Source: Angiostrongylus vasorum (lineage: Eukaryota; Nematoda; Chromadorea; Rhabditida; Metastrongylidae). Taken from it: a stretch of DNA of 64,000 nt. The stretch covers positions 346,001-410,000 of the forward strand of contig JADANN010000156.1 in NCBI GenBank assembly GCA_018806985.1. Reading direction: 5' to 3'. Made by a program: the position numbers and the translations under genes. Position 1 is the first letter of the stretch; each line of letters opens with the position of its first letter. Below the pieces are notes generated by a model. It did not search any database and was not told where the DNA came from. It saw nothing but the letters and a program-made list of their open reading frames with translations. This document shows, in pieces, positions 33,195-42,701 of this stretch.

Positions 33195-35365
33195 TCAAGC
33201 CCGAATTTGTCAAACCTGCAGAAAGGCTATATTAAAGAGAGAAGAACAAAAGTAATGGTTAAGGCTGAAAAAGTTGGAAAGAGCAATCATAAAGCGTATC
33301 AATACTTCGCCATTTATCACATTAAGATAATCATATTCTGGTGCTCAAACCGGACAGCTACCTCTTTCAGAAAACCAATGCAGAAAATCATCTACGACAA
33401 CTACCTCTACCCAGCCAACAGCTAACTGCCTACATATTAAATTAAGGAGGATGGATATGCAGCGCCACCAGTTCGCGGACATGTTGGCTTGTTGCCAAAG
33501 ATTCTCATGGCGCCCTATTTGGGGAGGGTAAGGCTCGAACATCTGAAGAATCTTTCCACAGTTTTTACATGGCAGAATACAAGGTTCTGTTCAATGGAAG
33601 ACATACAAGACCGTGTTGTTTATTTTAAAAAAAAAGATTTCTACGACTTCGTGAACTACCGTCCGATCTGCCTACTATCCGCCTTTATAACTTTACACTC
33701 TAGTTATCTTCAACGGGATTGATAAAACACATGAAGGACAGCCTTGTGATCAAGAACGTTTTCGAATAGAACTCAGTACTGTGGATCACATCCATACAAT
33801 CACGAGGTTTAACGAGCTATCGCCACGGTGTAAAAGGTCGTTATTTCTAGCTTTATCGGCATAAAAAAGGCCTTTGTCTCAGTTAGAGCATGAGTGATCA
33901 TGAAAGCTCAGGAGAGTTAAGGCGTCCCTGTGTCCTTATTTTCTAAAAGTTCTTTATGAGCTGTATAAAAATATGGCGATCAGGATATCCCTATTCTTTT
34001 CTAATGGTGTTAAAATAGAGGAAAAGGAAGGCACAGAAAGGTCAAATTGACAAGCAATCTACTCAGTCAAATCCATCCATAACCTCAGCAGATCGGACCT
34101 AGCAGTTTAATTTTTTATTGTTGTAGTAAATAGCATTTTTTTAAACAGAAACAACGTTTAAAAAGGAGTTGCATACTTTACTCTTTCAACCGACTTCAAA
34201 AAAACCAGCTTACTATGGTAATGGAAATTCGTGTATTAAGTCTTATCTGCTCAGGTAATAAAAGGTTCATGGAGCAGATTGTATGTCAATTTGATCTTTC
34301 CAGGGTCCGAAAGAGGCGAAACCGCTGACAATTCAGCTGTTGTGTATTAATGAATACTGTAACGAGAATCTCGCAATTGCTCATCAAGAAAGCAGTGAAT
34401 TATATGTCGATTAATAGGAAGTCGTCTCTGAGCAAAGAAACGAGTTTGATAATACCAATTTCGCCAATCTCGACGATTACACCAAAACTGTTTGCAGCCA
34501 CGCTCGAGAACGTCATGCAAAAGTGGAATGGGACCACGACGGACTGAAAGCCGAAGGTTTGAAATTGCAACATCTTTGTCTTGCTGGTGAGATCGTTCTC
34601 TGAAACATCAAGCATTAATCAGGCGAAACGATACTTGACGACTTTGACAACAGATGGGGGAAAAAATCGTCTGCGGCTAAATCTCACAAAAACGTTATTC
34701 ATCAGGGAAGTGATTGCATTCGCATGCCTCATTTACGCTCAAAGAAAGGGCTGCCTCTGAATGCTTCAGTTACGCCTAACTAGGTCGGTAAATCAACATG
34801 ATGAACGACTTAGTTCCAGAGTTGAGCAGGAGGAAGCGAGAAGCATGACGAGTTTCAAGAGCATCGAAGGTGTAGTGAAGAAGAGTAGCAACTCCCGACT
34901 TTACCTTTTCCACACTATGAATTTTTGTTTCTTACCATATGCGTTGGAAACTTGGTCACTACCTAAGCGGAATGAAGAACCACTCAGAGTTATTGAAGGC
35001 ACCTTCGAGATAGCGATACTAAGGTATCACGAATCATGCAAGCAAGAAATGCACTCCAACTGTTCGACCGTCCGACCTACGTCACAAAGCAATGACGCCG
35101 CTCTAGATGCCAATTGCCGAAAAATTAGGTAGGTCTTAAACATAACGCGTATTAATAAAAACCAATTGACAAGAGTCGTTAGCGAATGAATTCTTCGAAA
35201 TGTCAAACATTTACCAGGAAGACCACTGAGTTGGTGGTCACATTTATTTACGAGGACCCTGGAAGAAGGATACGCTCAACGGTTTCCAAGAGCGACTAGG
35301 ATTCATCGAATTGCTCCAGTACTCTAAAAAGGACAAATGGAGGCCAATGGCGCCCGGTTGAATCA
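33195..35365 (+). pseudogene. RTE-type retrotransposon reverse transcriptase, copy 1 (split)
   Basis: The plus strand shows, with many frameshifts, an RTE-like reverse transcriptase: IKERRTKVMVKAEKVGKSN, RTATSFRKPMQKIIYDNY (linker before RT), EHLKNLSTVFTWQNTRFC, DFVNYRPICLLSAF (RT block 1), then GIKKAFVSV. After an insertion it resumes with ITPKLFAATLENVMQKW (RT block B), MTSFKSIEGVVKKSS, ALETWSLPKRNEEPLRVIEG and the C-terminal GRPLSWWSHLFTRTLEEG. The FADD catalytic block is not readable. The apurinic-type endonuclease expected at the N-terminus is absent, so the copy is 5'-truncated. Confidence 0.85.
34033..34400. mobile_element. PLE 3'-end insertion inside RTE copy 1
   Basis: RTE coding similarity stops near 34030 and resumes near 34425. 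Between them lies AAAGGTCAAATTGACAAGC, and an approximate inverse, GTCAATTTGATCTTTCC, at about 34286. Then comes CCGAAAGAGGCGAAACCGCT (a degraded hammerhead-like motif) and the PLE terminus ATCTCGCAATTGCTCATCAA. This is a small inverted PLE end pair nested in the RTE. Confidence 0.6.
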
Positions 35366-35663
35366 CTCAAAGATCAAACGGTCGGCAAGTTATACAGGTG
35401 ACGTTTCTGCTTCACTAAACACCAATTCTTCCCTCTTCAATATCTTCCATGACTTTTGTGAATAAATTGAAATTTTAGAGGTTTCTATCAGATTTTTGCA
35501 AAAATTCTATTCGTTATGTGCCAGCCAACACAATGCCGACTGCTGCAGGACCAACTGCGGACTTGAAGACAAATAGATGGTAATGGACCAAAAACCGTTC
35601 TGCATGAAAGGGTAGCACTTTTTGTACGCAGAACCCAATATATGGCCCTCAACTACCTGTCGC

Positions 35664-35930
35664 ATAATCACAATGATTCTGAGATGTTTGCAGAACTCTG
35701 GACCGCTGATATCTGTGATGGGGACCGAATACGCTATTATCCTTTCCGGGGACTTACGCGTTCACCACCACACCATACGACTCCTTCCCTTCGCTTTTCT
35801 CTCAACCGTGTTATTGACCTATAGGTGCTATTAGCAATCACCCGTCAACGGGATTGATCTGAAAACACTAATCGGCATTGAACCCAGTTAAGCTCAAGCT
35901 ATGGTATATGCTGTGGTATAAATTACAATC
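35664..35930 (+). repeat. Family D repeat copy, left part
   Basis: AATGATTCTGAGATGTTTGC, TATTATCCTTTCCGGGGAC, GTTCACCACCACACCATACG, CAACGGGATTGATCTG and GTTAAGCTCAAGCTATGG follow the family order. It is interrupted at 35930 by family A and resumes at 36311. Confidence 0.75.
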
Positions 35931-36310
35931 CGTTCCAAAGGTTTACCGTCCCATCGAAGGTGGATGGTGTTTTTCGGGTGTCGCGCTGCGATGTGCAGCA
36001 AGGGTATTCTTCCCCCTGACAGGGTTTCGCAAGCTGAGAAGATGTCCGTCGTTTCCATCAAGAATTCCAGCTAAGAGTAAACCAATGGCAAGATCCGTCA
36101 CCGTCCTGGTACCAAAGTAGTCGCATGGTGACAAATCTCCCACTGATCCACAAAGGCAGCGACGGCCTGTGGTGGTGACGACCTGGCGCAGACTTTGGCT
36201 TGAGTGACTCCGGCACTGCAGGAAACCACATGTTAGCAAAATTCCGAAAAAAGTGGAGATTACACTAGAGCCCGCACTACCAGTGAGGGCGGGCTGTCCA
36301 AGTTTCCAAG
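35931..36310 (-). repeat. Family A repeat inserted into family D, with target duplication
   Basis: This 380-bp inverted family A copy has its hairpin end at the left and its GCCCGCCCTCACTGG start at the right. TATAAATTACAATC (35917-35930) on the left and TATAAATCACAATC (36311-36324) on the right are target duplications with one mismatch. This fixes the ends of the family and shows it moves, presumably by retroposition given the duplication length. Confidence 0.8.
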
Positions 36311-36400
36311 TATAAATCACAATCTCGTCACTTTTTATTTACTACCCACGCTTCTTTAGTGGCAGGGTATTATGTGAAGTATAACCATAATGCATTTTTT
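36311..36400 (+). repeat. Family D repeat copy, right part
   Basis: Continues the interrupted family D copy: ACTTTTTATTTACTACCC, TAGTGGCAGGGTATTATGTG and GTATAACCATAATGCA. Confidence 0.7.
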
Positions 36401-36404
36401 TTCT

Positions 36405-36575
36405 TCAATAAGCAGACACGAGGTTGGTATTATAAAAATTCATTAGAATGCAATAACCGGCGTTTCTGTGGTTTCGGCTTCTTCAGAGACGGCTCTTGTT
36501 CGTTGTATTTCAATTAGTTGGTGGATAAGAGCCGCACAGGGGATCAAAGATTACTACTTGCGAAACTTTTCTCTG
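36405..36575 (-). mobile_element. PLE 3'-end remnant, second lineage
   Basis: ACACGAGGTTGGTATTATAA is followed by the hammerhead-like block GTTTCGGCTTCTTCAGAG (36469-36488, inverted) and CAATTAGTTGGTGGATAAG, matching 18030-18260. Only the 3' few hundred bases are kept. Confidence 0.6.
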
Positions 36576-36635
36576 CTACTCGTTTCTCTCATGGACAGTC
36601 CTTTTTTCGACAAAAAGGTCCACTATCGATAAAGC

Positions 36636-36915
36636 GCGTGTGGCGCAGTGGTCGGAGGTGCCCTGCAACACACACGTGGAATCGATCCATATGCGCATGG
36701 CCCACCGAGCCTTCCATCCCTCCGGGGTGGGTCAGATTGGTACCAGACTAGTCTGGGAGGATAGCAGCACTTGTCGATACATCGCTAGGCCACCGCGAGT
36801 CATTGTAAAGGCCAGATATGCATTAAATCACCTCCAAACGATGCTTAATGAAGTCGAATGCATGGCGCTTCCCACAATTTTTCGAATGGTCTCTCAGCGT
36901 TAGCCACACCTGCTT
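36636..36915 (+). repeat. tRNA-derived SINE B, well-preserved copy
   Basis: Head: GCGTGTGGCGCAGTGGTCGG (A-box-like) and GTGGAATCGATCC (B-box-like). Body: GGTGGGTCAGATTGGTACC, GTCTGGGAGGATAGCAGC, AGGCCACCGCGAGTCATTG and AATGAAGTCGAATGCATGG. The usual GATTGATCAACGC tail is altered here. With the copy at 41405 this best defines the family. Confidence 0.85.
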
Positions 36916-37475
36916 ATACGCTTTACTTTCAATGCTCTTCATATCACATCTTCAAAGCATAAAGGGATCTAGCCACTTAAAAGAATGAAAATCAACGTTT
37001 TGCACAAAAAGCACGACAGAAATCGCGTTCCTAAGCACCTTCTGATATGACAGCTTGATGAGTGCTTTCTACAACATCGCCACAGAGGTCATCATCTTGC
37101 AATTATTTTTCTTCAAAAATCTGAGTGACATCCTACTTACTGAGCAGTCTTGATTTTGCTGTGGATTAAGCTGATGTGCGGCATCCAATCATCCTCAAAA
37201 GCCAATGAAGTTTGCGTCGAATATCATTACCATGCTCTATCCGATTGGCAATCTCAGTTCTCTTATGTATGCTTTAGCAACGGGTTTTTTTTGACTCTGT
37301 ACTATCATATAATAAGAAAGCAACTTTATGCATCTTCGTCCGTTATAGACGAAATGCAGCATAAACGGAGTCATTGACGAATAGACTAGAATTTCAGACG
37401 TCGAGGCACCATTTTCGGCAATTCCATTTCTTTTGAACTACGACATACGCATCGCAAAGAGCCTCAAACATTAAT
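36916..37475. other. Unrecognised DNA before mariner remnant
   Basis: No repeat or gene is recognised. The mariner left terminal repeat may lie near its end but was not identified. Confidence 0.3.
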
Positions 37476-38435
37476 GAGGTGTGAGTGGAAAAAGTATTAA
37501 CGAACTGGCAGTTCAAAGTTGGTTTGGAAGAATTGGTCGCACGGAATTCGACATTGAATATGAGGGAAGTCGCAAACGTTTTCCTGCTTTTTGTCGGTGA
37601 TCAATTGAAGGTTGTGGTGGAAGCAAACAAACGCACGATTGTTCGAATGTAAGCATCTTAAAGGTTGCAGAGCATGGATGGATAGAAAATTGGAAAGTAA
37701 AGCAAGCTCGGCAAATGAATGCTGCATGTATTTAATGACTATCAACGAATTCGTCGTGTTGAGGTATCGTCTCATTTTCTACCTTGCGACCAGACCAACC
37801 ACTTTTTTGGATTTCATTATGACGTGGAACACGATATAGGTCCTCTATAATAGCCAACGACGATCGGTTCAGTGATTGAATCGCGATGAAGTTTCGCAGC
37901 ATTTCACGAGGGCGAGATGGCACCAAAAGACCGCTATGTTGATTGTTTGATGGTTTCTTGCTAGTTTAACTTATAGCAGCTTCCTGAATCCGGGAGAAAG
38001 GATGGCGGTGGAGCGATAGGTGCAGCACACTGGCGAGATTCACCAAAAAACTTCGATAGCTGCATCTTCAACAGAAACGGATCAATCCTCTCCAATAACA
38101 CGAAGAGATGCGTCTTACAACAAACACTGCAGAAGTTGAACGAGCTAGCCTATGAAACTCCGCCTGATGCAACATACTTGCTAGATCTTTCAGCTTCTGC
38201 TTATTAAACTGCGCACCATTGAGTGAATATATCAAAAATTTAAAACCGCTTTTTCAAAGAATCTTGAAAAGTTCTTTTGCGAAAAACGCTTCAAAAACCA
38301 AACCGAAGCCGATGCCGCATTAAACGTTCCCTCCGCCCCTAGAAGTCCAAAATTTGTGCAACTGAGGAAGCCAAACCTGATTCTTGTTGAAAAATGTGTA
38401 AATTCTAGTTGTTCATTTTCGATTAATAAAATTTA
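37476..38435 (+). pseudogene. mariner-type transposase pseudogene
   Basis: Frameshifted plus-strand blocks match mariner transposases in order: ELAVQSWFGRIGRTEFDIEY (end of the DNA-binding domain), FLDFIMTWNTI (around the first catalytic Asp, FLDRIVTCDEKW in mariners), CVLQQTLQKLNELAYETPPD then YLLDLSASAY (third catalytic region), and KRFKNQTEADAALN with ILVEKCVNSSCSF (C-terminus). Mariners cut and paste DNA using a DD34D triad. Where mariners have HDNARPH this copy reads SNNTKRC, so the second Asp is lost. Multiple stops confirm it is dead. Terminal inverted repeats were not located. Confidence 0.8.
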
Positions 38436-38936
38436 TTCTGAGCTAAGATAGGCTACCTCAAAAACACAGCTTAAAATCGGATATTAATTTCCTGACAGTC
38501 TCAAAATTCACCCCTTGTCCCAGCCTATGCTGACAATGAGAAAACATTCGTATGTGAGAAGACAAAAGACATTCTGGCTTCAATTGTTGCTTCAAAGCAA
38601 TGAAAAAATGAAGTGGACAAGTGAAAATTTCGACGAAAACTTTCCTTCGCAGACAAAAAACGTGATGATTTTTAACATCGAAGCGTAGAATGGACATTAC
38701 ACGGAATAGCTTTATGATTTTCTATTATACATATGCATAATTGCGTTCACGCCCATAGCGATCACATCAGATCGCTATGATGCCACTTACATCACCAACA
38801 CTGCTCTTCTAGATAGAAGGAAGATAGATATTTGCCTGCTCGATATAAACAGGACGGTTTCTCAGGAGAATACTCGGTGTAAAACGGCGGTACAACTTCG
38901 CCATCGGCGGCTCGCTGCTTTATTTTTATCATTTAT
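38436..38936. other. Unrecognised DNA
   Basis: A 79-codon minus frame (38458-38697) has no recognisable domain. AATAAA-like signals near 38910-38935 on the minus strand may serve the exon candidate that follows. Confidence 0.3.
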
Positions 38937-39138
38937 TTATTGTTTTGCATGACCCTTTAATATATCCACTGCGCTGATCCCGAGACTTCCTGTATTCGAT
39001 TCGTTCACCTCGCACTCATTGTCCACAAAAGGTCTTCGAACATTTCGCGTGCTGTTTCTGCTATTGCTTGACGATTTCGGCTTCTTTACAAATGCCGTAG
39101 AACTCAGATCGGAGGATCGGAGCGATTCTCTTCGCAAT
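38937..39138 (-). CDS. Candidate terminal exon, unidentified
   Basis: The minus strand reads RRESLRSSDLSSTAFVKKPK, SSSNSRNSTRNVRRPFVDNE and LGISAVDILKGHAKQ, then TAA at 38937-38939, with AATAAATAAATG overlapping the stop as a polyadenylation-type signal. The upstream boundary may be at TTTGCAAG (exon start 39138). The Ser/Arg/Asn-rich sequence looks like the disordered cytoplasmic tail of a protein. Together with 40181-40317 it may belong to one minus-strand gene, but the phases do not join directly. Family not recognised. Confidence 0.4.
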
Positions 39139-39204
39139 CTTGCAAATACATGAGCTAAGGCGTTCCCCCGCGTGGATTGGAAGAGATCTTTATAATTACA
39201 TGAC

Positions 39205-39580
39205 AGCTGAATGGCCCGTCCCCACTAGTTGTGTGGGCCCCAGCATAATCTCCATTTTTCGGAGATTTGCTGGTTAAGCCATTATGGTTTCCTGGAGTCC
39301 CGAGGTCAGCCTGGCCAAAGTCTGCCCTAGGTCTTCACCATCACAGGCAGTCGCAATCCTTGTGCATCAGAGGGAGATGTACCATCATGCGACTTTGATA
39401 CCAGGACGATGGTGGATACAGGTATTGGTTTACTCTTAGCTAGACTTCCTGATGGAAACGCCGGACTCCTCAGCTTGGGAGGCCCTGCCAGGGGGATGAA
39501 TCCCCCGCTGTACACCGCAGTCCAACACCCAGGAACACCTCCCAGCCACGATAAGGCGGTAAACCGTAGGGAGAGAGCTG
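39205..39580 (+). repeat. Family A repeat, full-length copy
   Basis: Starts GGCCCGTCCCCACTAG and GTGGGCCCCAGCATAATC, then GGAGATTTGCTGGTTAAGCC, CGACTTTGATACCAGGACG, GGAAACGCCGGACTCCTC, and ends with CACCTCCCAGCCACG and GCGGTAAACCGTAGGGAG, the hairpin. No coding capacity; frames through it are accidental. Confidence 0.85.
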
Positions 39581-39584
39581 TATG

Positions 39585-39650
39585 TGAGTGTCCAAATGGA
39601 GCCTTTGCTTCCTGATCGACGACATCACCAACCACTGTAGGTTTGGAAGG
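39585..39650 (-). repeat. SINE C head fragment
   Basis: The minus strand AGTGGTTGGTGATGTCGTCG then ATCAGGAAGCAAAGGCTCC matches the tRNA-like head of SINE C at 12895. It sits directly against the family A copy. Confidence 0.5.
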
Positions 39651-40180
39651 AAAAAAAAGGATATATTTTGCTGGAGAACCTTCTTTTGCCAGTGTCACTG
39701 TCAACTTTTCGAATACGAAAAAAAGAAGGGACCCTTTGGTGAGCTCGTAGTTGGGAAAAATTGGAGTGCTAACCAATCGAAATAAACCTATTTGAAGCAG
39801 ATTACCAGGCAAGGAATAAGAAAGGATTATCCTGAATTGATCATATATTGGAGAAATGGCAACATCTTGTACATACTCGGCAGGATATATGGTCATGACT
39901 AACGACATTAGAGGAGAATTTTGTGGAAGCACAGTAGACTCATGTGGCATTCCGTGGAAGTGAACACGATTCTACGCAAAACCAGTCTTTGTCGCCTAGA
40001 TTTTTTTATTGTAAATATATTGTTTCAAAGACAGCGTAATAAGTCACATGGATTTTTGAGCCAATCGTAGAGTGAGAAGAGAAGGCAAAAGGTAGGCGGA
40101 TCTACTTTTGAATGCATCGAGAGCGAAACAAAACGGCATCGGTAGAAGGTTTCAAAAGAATATGCTGACACATTCGTTAC
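39651..40180. other. Unrecognised DNA
   Basis: Part of a 207-codon minus frame crosses this stretch, but it continues through a SINE C fragment and family A, so it is not convincing as a gene. Confidence 0.3.
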
Positions 40181-40317
40181 ATGCAAAAGGCATTTGTTTG
40201 TTTTCTTCGTAGTCGTATCGAGTCAAATCTTCTTGAGTAGAACACCGATTGAATGAAGTAACCTCACTGGACGGTGGCCTTTGTAAAGGACGGTTATTGA
40301 CTGATACTGATTGCCGC
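40181..40317 (-). CDS. Candidate internal exon, unidentified
   Basis: Minus strand, 137 bp between a good acceptor (TTGTTATCAG; exon start 40317) and donor (T before GTAACG; exon end 40181). One frame is open: RQSVSVNNRPLQRPPSSEVT and RCSTQEDLTRYDYEENKQMP. It is hydrophilic with basic-Ser motifs typical of a cytoplasmic tail. It lies 1 kb upstream of, and on the same strand as, the candidate terminal exon at 38937-39138. Not recognised. Confidence 0.45.
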
Positions 40318-41403
40318 CTGATAACAAGTCGTTTTAACATCGAGAATCCACCATCTACCAGTCGGTAATAGAGTAGCTAGCACATAATGAAACAATAATG
40401 TATGCTAAACCCACCTTCATTTAACACCGCGGTGACAAAAGACTTCGGACCATCGACTGAGATCAATGGGTTCTGCTGAAGACCAGGACGTCGAAACGTA
40501 ATCCGAGTAAATTTCATAAAATAACGTCGTGCTAGCTTATCGGAGATAAAAAATATAGTGATTTTCTAAACCGGCTTAAAATGAAAATCGGCTTAGTAAA
40601 GTATTAAATGTGACCTTGGTAACCTGATTTTCCATTTCTTCTCATTCATCATGCTTCATGAGCAGAAAGGAGCAGGTGGCGACTACTCTATTCAGGAACG
40701 CCACGAAAAAACTAGTGAGTAATAGAACTCAAGTCGGTCCACTCATTAAAAAAACATCAATTCCGACCTATATTTATTAACAATATAGTTAGATAAACAG
40801 TGGATACAGTGTAGCACTAGCAAACTAGTCCATCCTTACAAAGTCGTTTACAATCGGTATGCACTATGTGTGAATACAGTTGGGCTACTACAATTATGAG
40901 AAACTGACACCATAGCACCATTAAAGTGAAACAGTATCCATATACTTAGCATTCAGTTTTCATGGTTGAGACAACATTTTTAATAATGAGTCCATTATAC
41001 CTCTTAGAATGGTTCTAGAACAAGTACAATGGAAAGTGGTAGACGAATATTTGCGTTTTGCTCTGAAGTACACTTATAACATTACTAGTAACACTTCTCT
41101 AGTGCTGTAATTAAATTAAAGCGACTTGGTGAATGCTTCCAGTCAGAAGAAACAGTCTCTAATATTATTCCCCTATTTCTTTGTAATACAGCAGTAACTG
41201 AGTAGTTTATGAGCGTAAACACGAATTAGCAACACAGTGTTCCTTAAATAAAAAAATCAATACGCACAAAACACGTTTAGTCGTCTCTTCAATGCAACCG
41301 ACGAACAAAGAACGTTACTGAGAGTTTGATAGGCGTAACACTGTGGAAGCAAAAAAACGTTACTGAAAGCTTGACAGGCTTAATATTATCGAAGCACCTC
41401 ACC
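40318..41403. other. Unrecognised DNA with one hammerhead-like string
   Basis: At 40476-40500 CTGAAGAC, CAGGAC, GTC and GAAACGTAA resemble the PLE motif but no PLE sequence is seen around it. Otherwise nothing is recognised. Confidence 0.25.
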
Positions 41404-41700
41404 TAGACGGGCGCGTGTGCCGCAGTGGTTGGAGGCGTCGCTGCGACACACGCGTGGAATCGATCCCCCGCGCCCATAGCCCACCAAGCCTTCCATCCCT
41501 CCGGGGTTGGCAAATTGGTACCAGACTTGTCTGGGAGGATAGCAGCACTGGCTCGATACATCGGTAGGCCACCGCGAGTCATTGTAAAGGCCAGATATGC
41601 ATTCAATCACCTCCAACGATACATAATGAAGTTGAATGCACGACGCATCCTTCAGGGATTGATCAACGCCGAAAGCTTTATCCTTTATTCTTTACTTCAC
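41404..41700 (+). repeat. tRNA-derived SINE B, well-preserved copy
   Basis: GGCGCGTGTGCCGCAGTGG, then GTGGAATCGATCCCCCGC, GCCTTCCATCCCTCCGGGG, CTGGGAGGATAGCAGCACTG, AGGCCACCGCGAGTCATTG and the tail GGATTGATCAACGCCG then AAAGCTTTATCC. The head contains A- and B-box-like promoter elements. Confidence 0.85.
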
Positions 41701-42251
41701 CTATGTTCAGGGAAATCACTATCACCGAGTTTAGAAGAATGATTTCATCAATATCATTATTACATTACTACGAAACATTACATTTCATTCAATAAAGAAA
41801 GTTGATTTTTAGATGCAATCAAGTGAAGATCACTCCGCTATCACTATTGCTGAACAGTAAGCATTATTTAAAGGAGACGACTTTGGATTGGAGTCATGTG
41901 AAGGTTAGGGAGAATTTCAGTTAGTTAGTGAAAATAATGCCTCGTATTGATTCCATGATGCTGACTGCTGTTCTAGGTGATGTTTAAACGGATCTCTTCC
42001 AAAGTGGGACGATCGAATAGATGAAACAAAAGGAGAAAAATGTGGCACTTCTTCATAACCTTCTCAACAGCAATCAAAAACCATTGCTTGTGTTTGGAAT
42101 CTAAGAGGCAACAGTCAAAATACTATTCAATGGACGTTCCCTGTAGGATAACATAAATTTAATTTATTGACCTTTAGTTTACTCAAACTCATCTACATAC
42201 CGCCTTTTTTAAATTATAATTCAGGCCTTCACATGTTTGTGTGTAAGCAGT
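41701..42251. other. Intergenic DNA and synaptogyrin-like 3' UTR
   Basis: On the minus strand AATAAA at 42163-42168 lies 84 bp after the synaptogyrin-like stop codon and is the likely polyadenylation signal. Nothing else is recognised. Confidence 0.5.
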
Positions 42252-42494
42252 TTAATAACCGTAGCCTTCGGTGCCAACAAAAGGATTCGGATTCGTCGGT
42301 AGCATCGGTGGTGCTCCAGCTTGATACGAAGTATTCGAAACTCCAATAGCGCCCACTCCCTCAGAGCTGCCACCATAGCCATAACCTTCTTGTACTTCAC
42401 CATCTAAACCATTGAATTCGTTGTCCAAGTTAGATGCTAGTGCTGTTATCGCACCTTCTTCATATCTTCTCCAAGAGAAGAAAGCTGCACCTCC
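42252..42494 (-). CDS. Synaptogyrin-like protein, last exon
   Basis: Minus strand, 81 codons including TAA at 42252-42254. It reads GAAFFSWRRYEEGAITALAS (end of transmembrane segment 4 and the conserved RRY motif), then a Gly/Tyr/Pro-rich cytoplasmic tail ending PTNPNPFVGTEGYGY. Synaptogyrins are four-pass MARVEL-domain proteins of synaptic and other small vesicles, and their C-terminal tails are characteristically rich in Gly, Tyr, Gln and Pro. The acceptor is TTAAG before GGA. A 68-bp intron (42495-42562) separates it from the previous exon in phase 0. Family assignment rests on motif pattern read by eye. Other MARVEL proteins are possible but the WGGAAFFSWRRY junction favours synaptogyrin. 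Confidence 0.7.
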   Translation of the reverse strand, partial: GGAAFFSWRRYEEGAITALASNLDNEFNGLDGEVQEGYGYGGSSEGVGAIGVSNTSYQAGAPPMLPTNPNPFVGTEGYGY

Positions 42495-42562
42495 CTTAAT
42501 CCAAAGAATTTATCAGCGCATTCTAATTAACATGATTAAAAAGAAAATGAAAAAGTGATCAC

Positions 42563-42699
42563 CCAGGCTAACGTCGAAAGAAACGCCAATAAAATCCCAA
42601 ACTTGGCATATCCTGATGAGTACGGCTCGTCAAGATCGAACGATGAGAATTTACTCCAAAACGTGAAGAAAGCGATAAGGAATATACCAGTGAACACAG
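42563..42699 (-). CDS. Synaptogyrin-like protein, penultimate exon
   Basis: Minus strand, 137 bp between a strong nematode acceptor (GTTTTTTAG, AG at 42700-42701) and a GTGATC donor at 42562. It reads VFTGIFLIAFFTFWSKFSSF (transmembrane segment 3), a short polar luminal loop (DLDEPYSSGYAKF), and GILLAFLSTLAW (start of segment 4), continuing in frame into the next exon. The helix-loop-helix spacing fits the synaptogyrin MARVEL domain. Upstream exons (N-terminus, segments 1-2) should lie above 42702 on the minus strand, but I could not identify them, so the gene is incomplete here or has long introns. Confidence 0.65.
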
Positions 42700-42701
42700 C
42701 T

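Noticed and set aside
37981..38211. Apparent terminal exon after a TATAGCAG acceptor (ending YLLDLSASAY)
   Set aside because: The TLQKLNELAYETPPD block and its neighbours match mariner transposase, so this is a transposon remnant and not a host exon.
39327..39950. 207-codon minus-strand frame, the longest in the window
   Set aside because: Its C-terminal half runs through a SINE C head and a full family A repeat, and similar antisense frames occur through other family A copies. No domain is visible in the rest.
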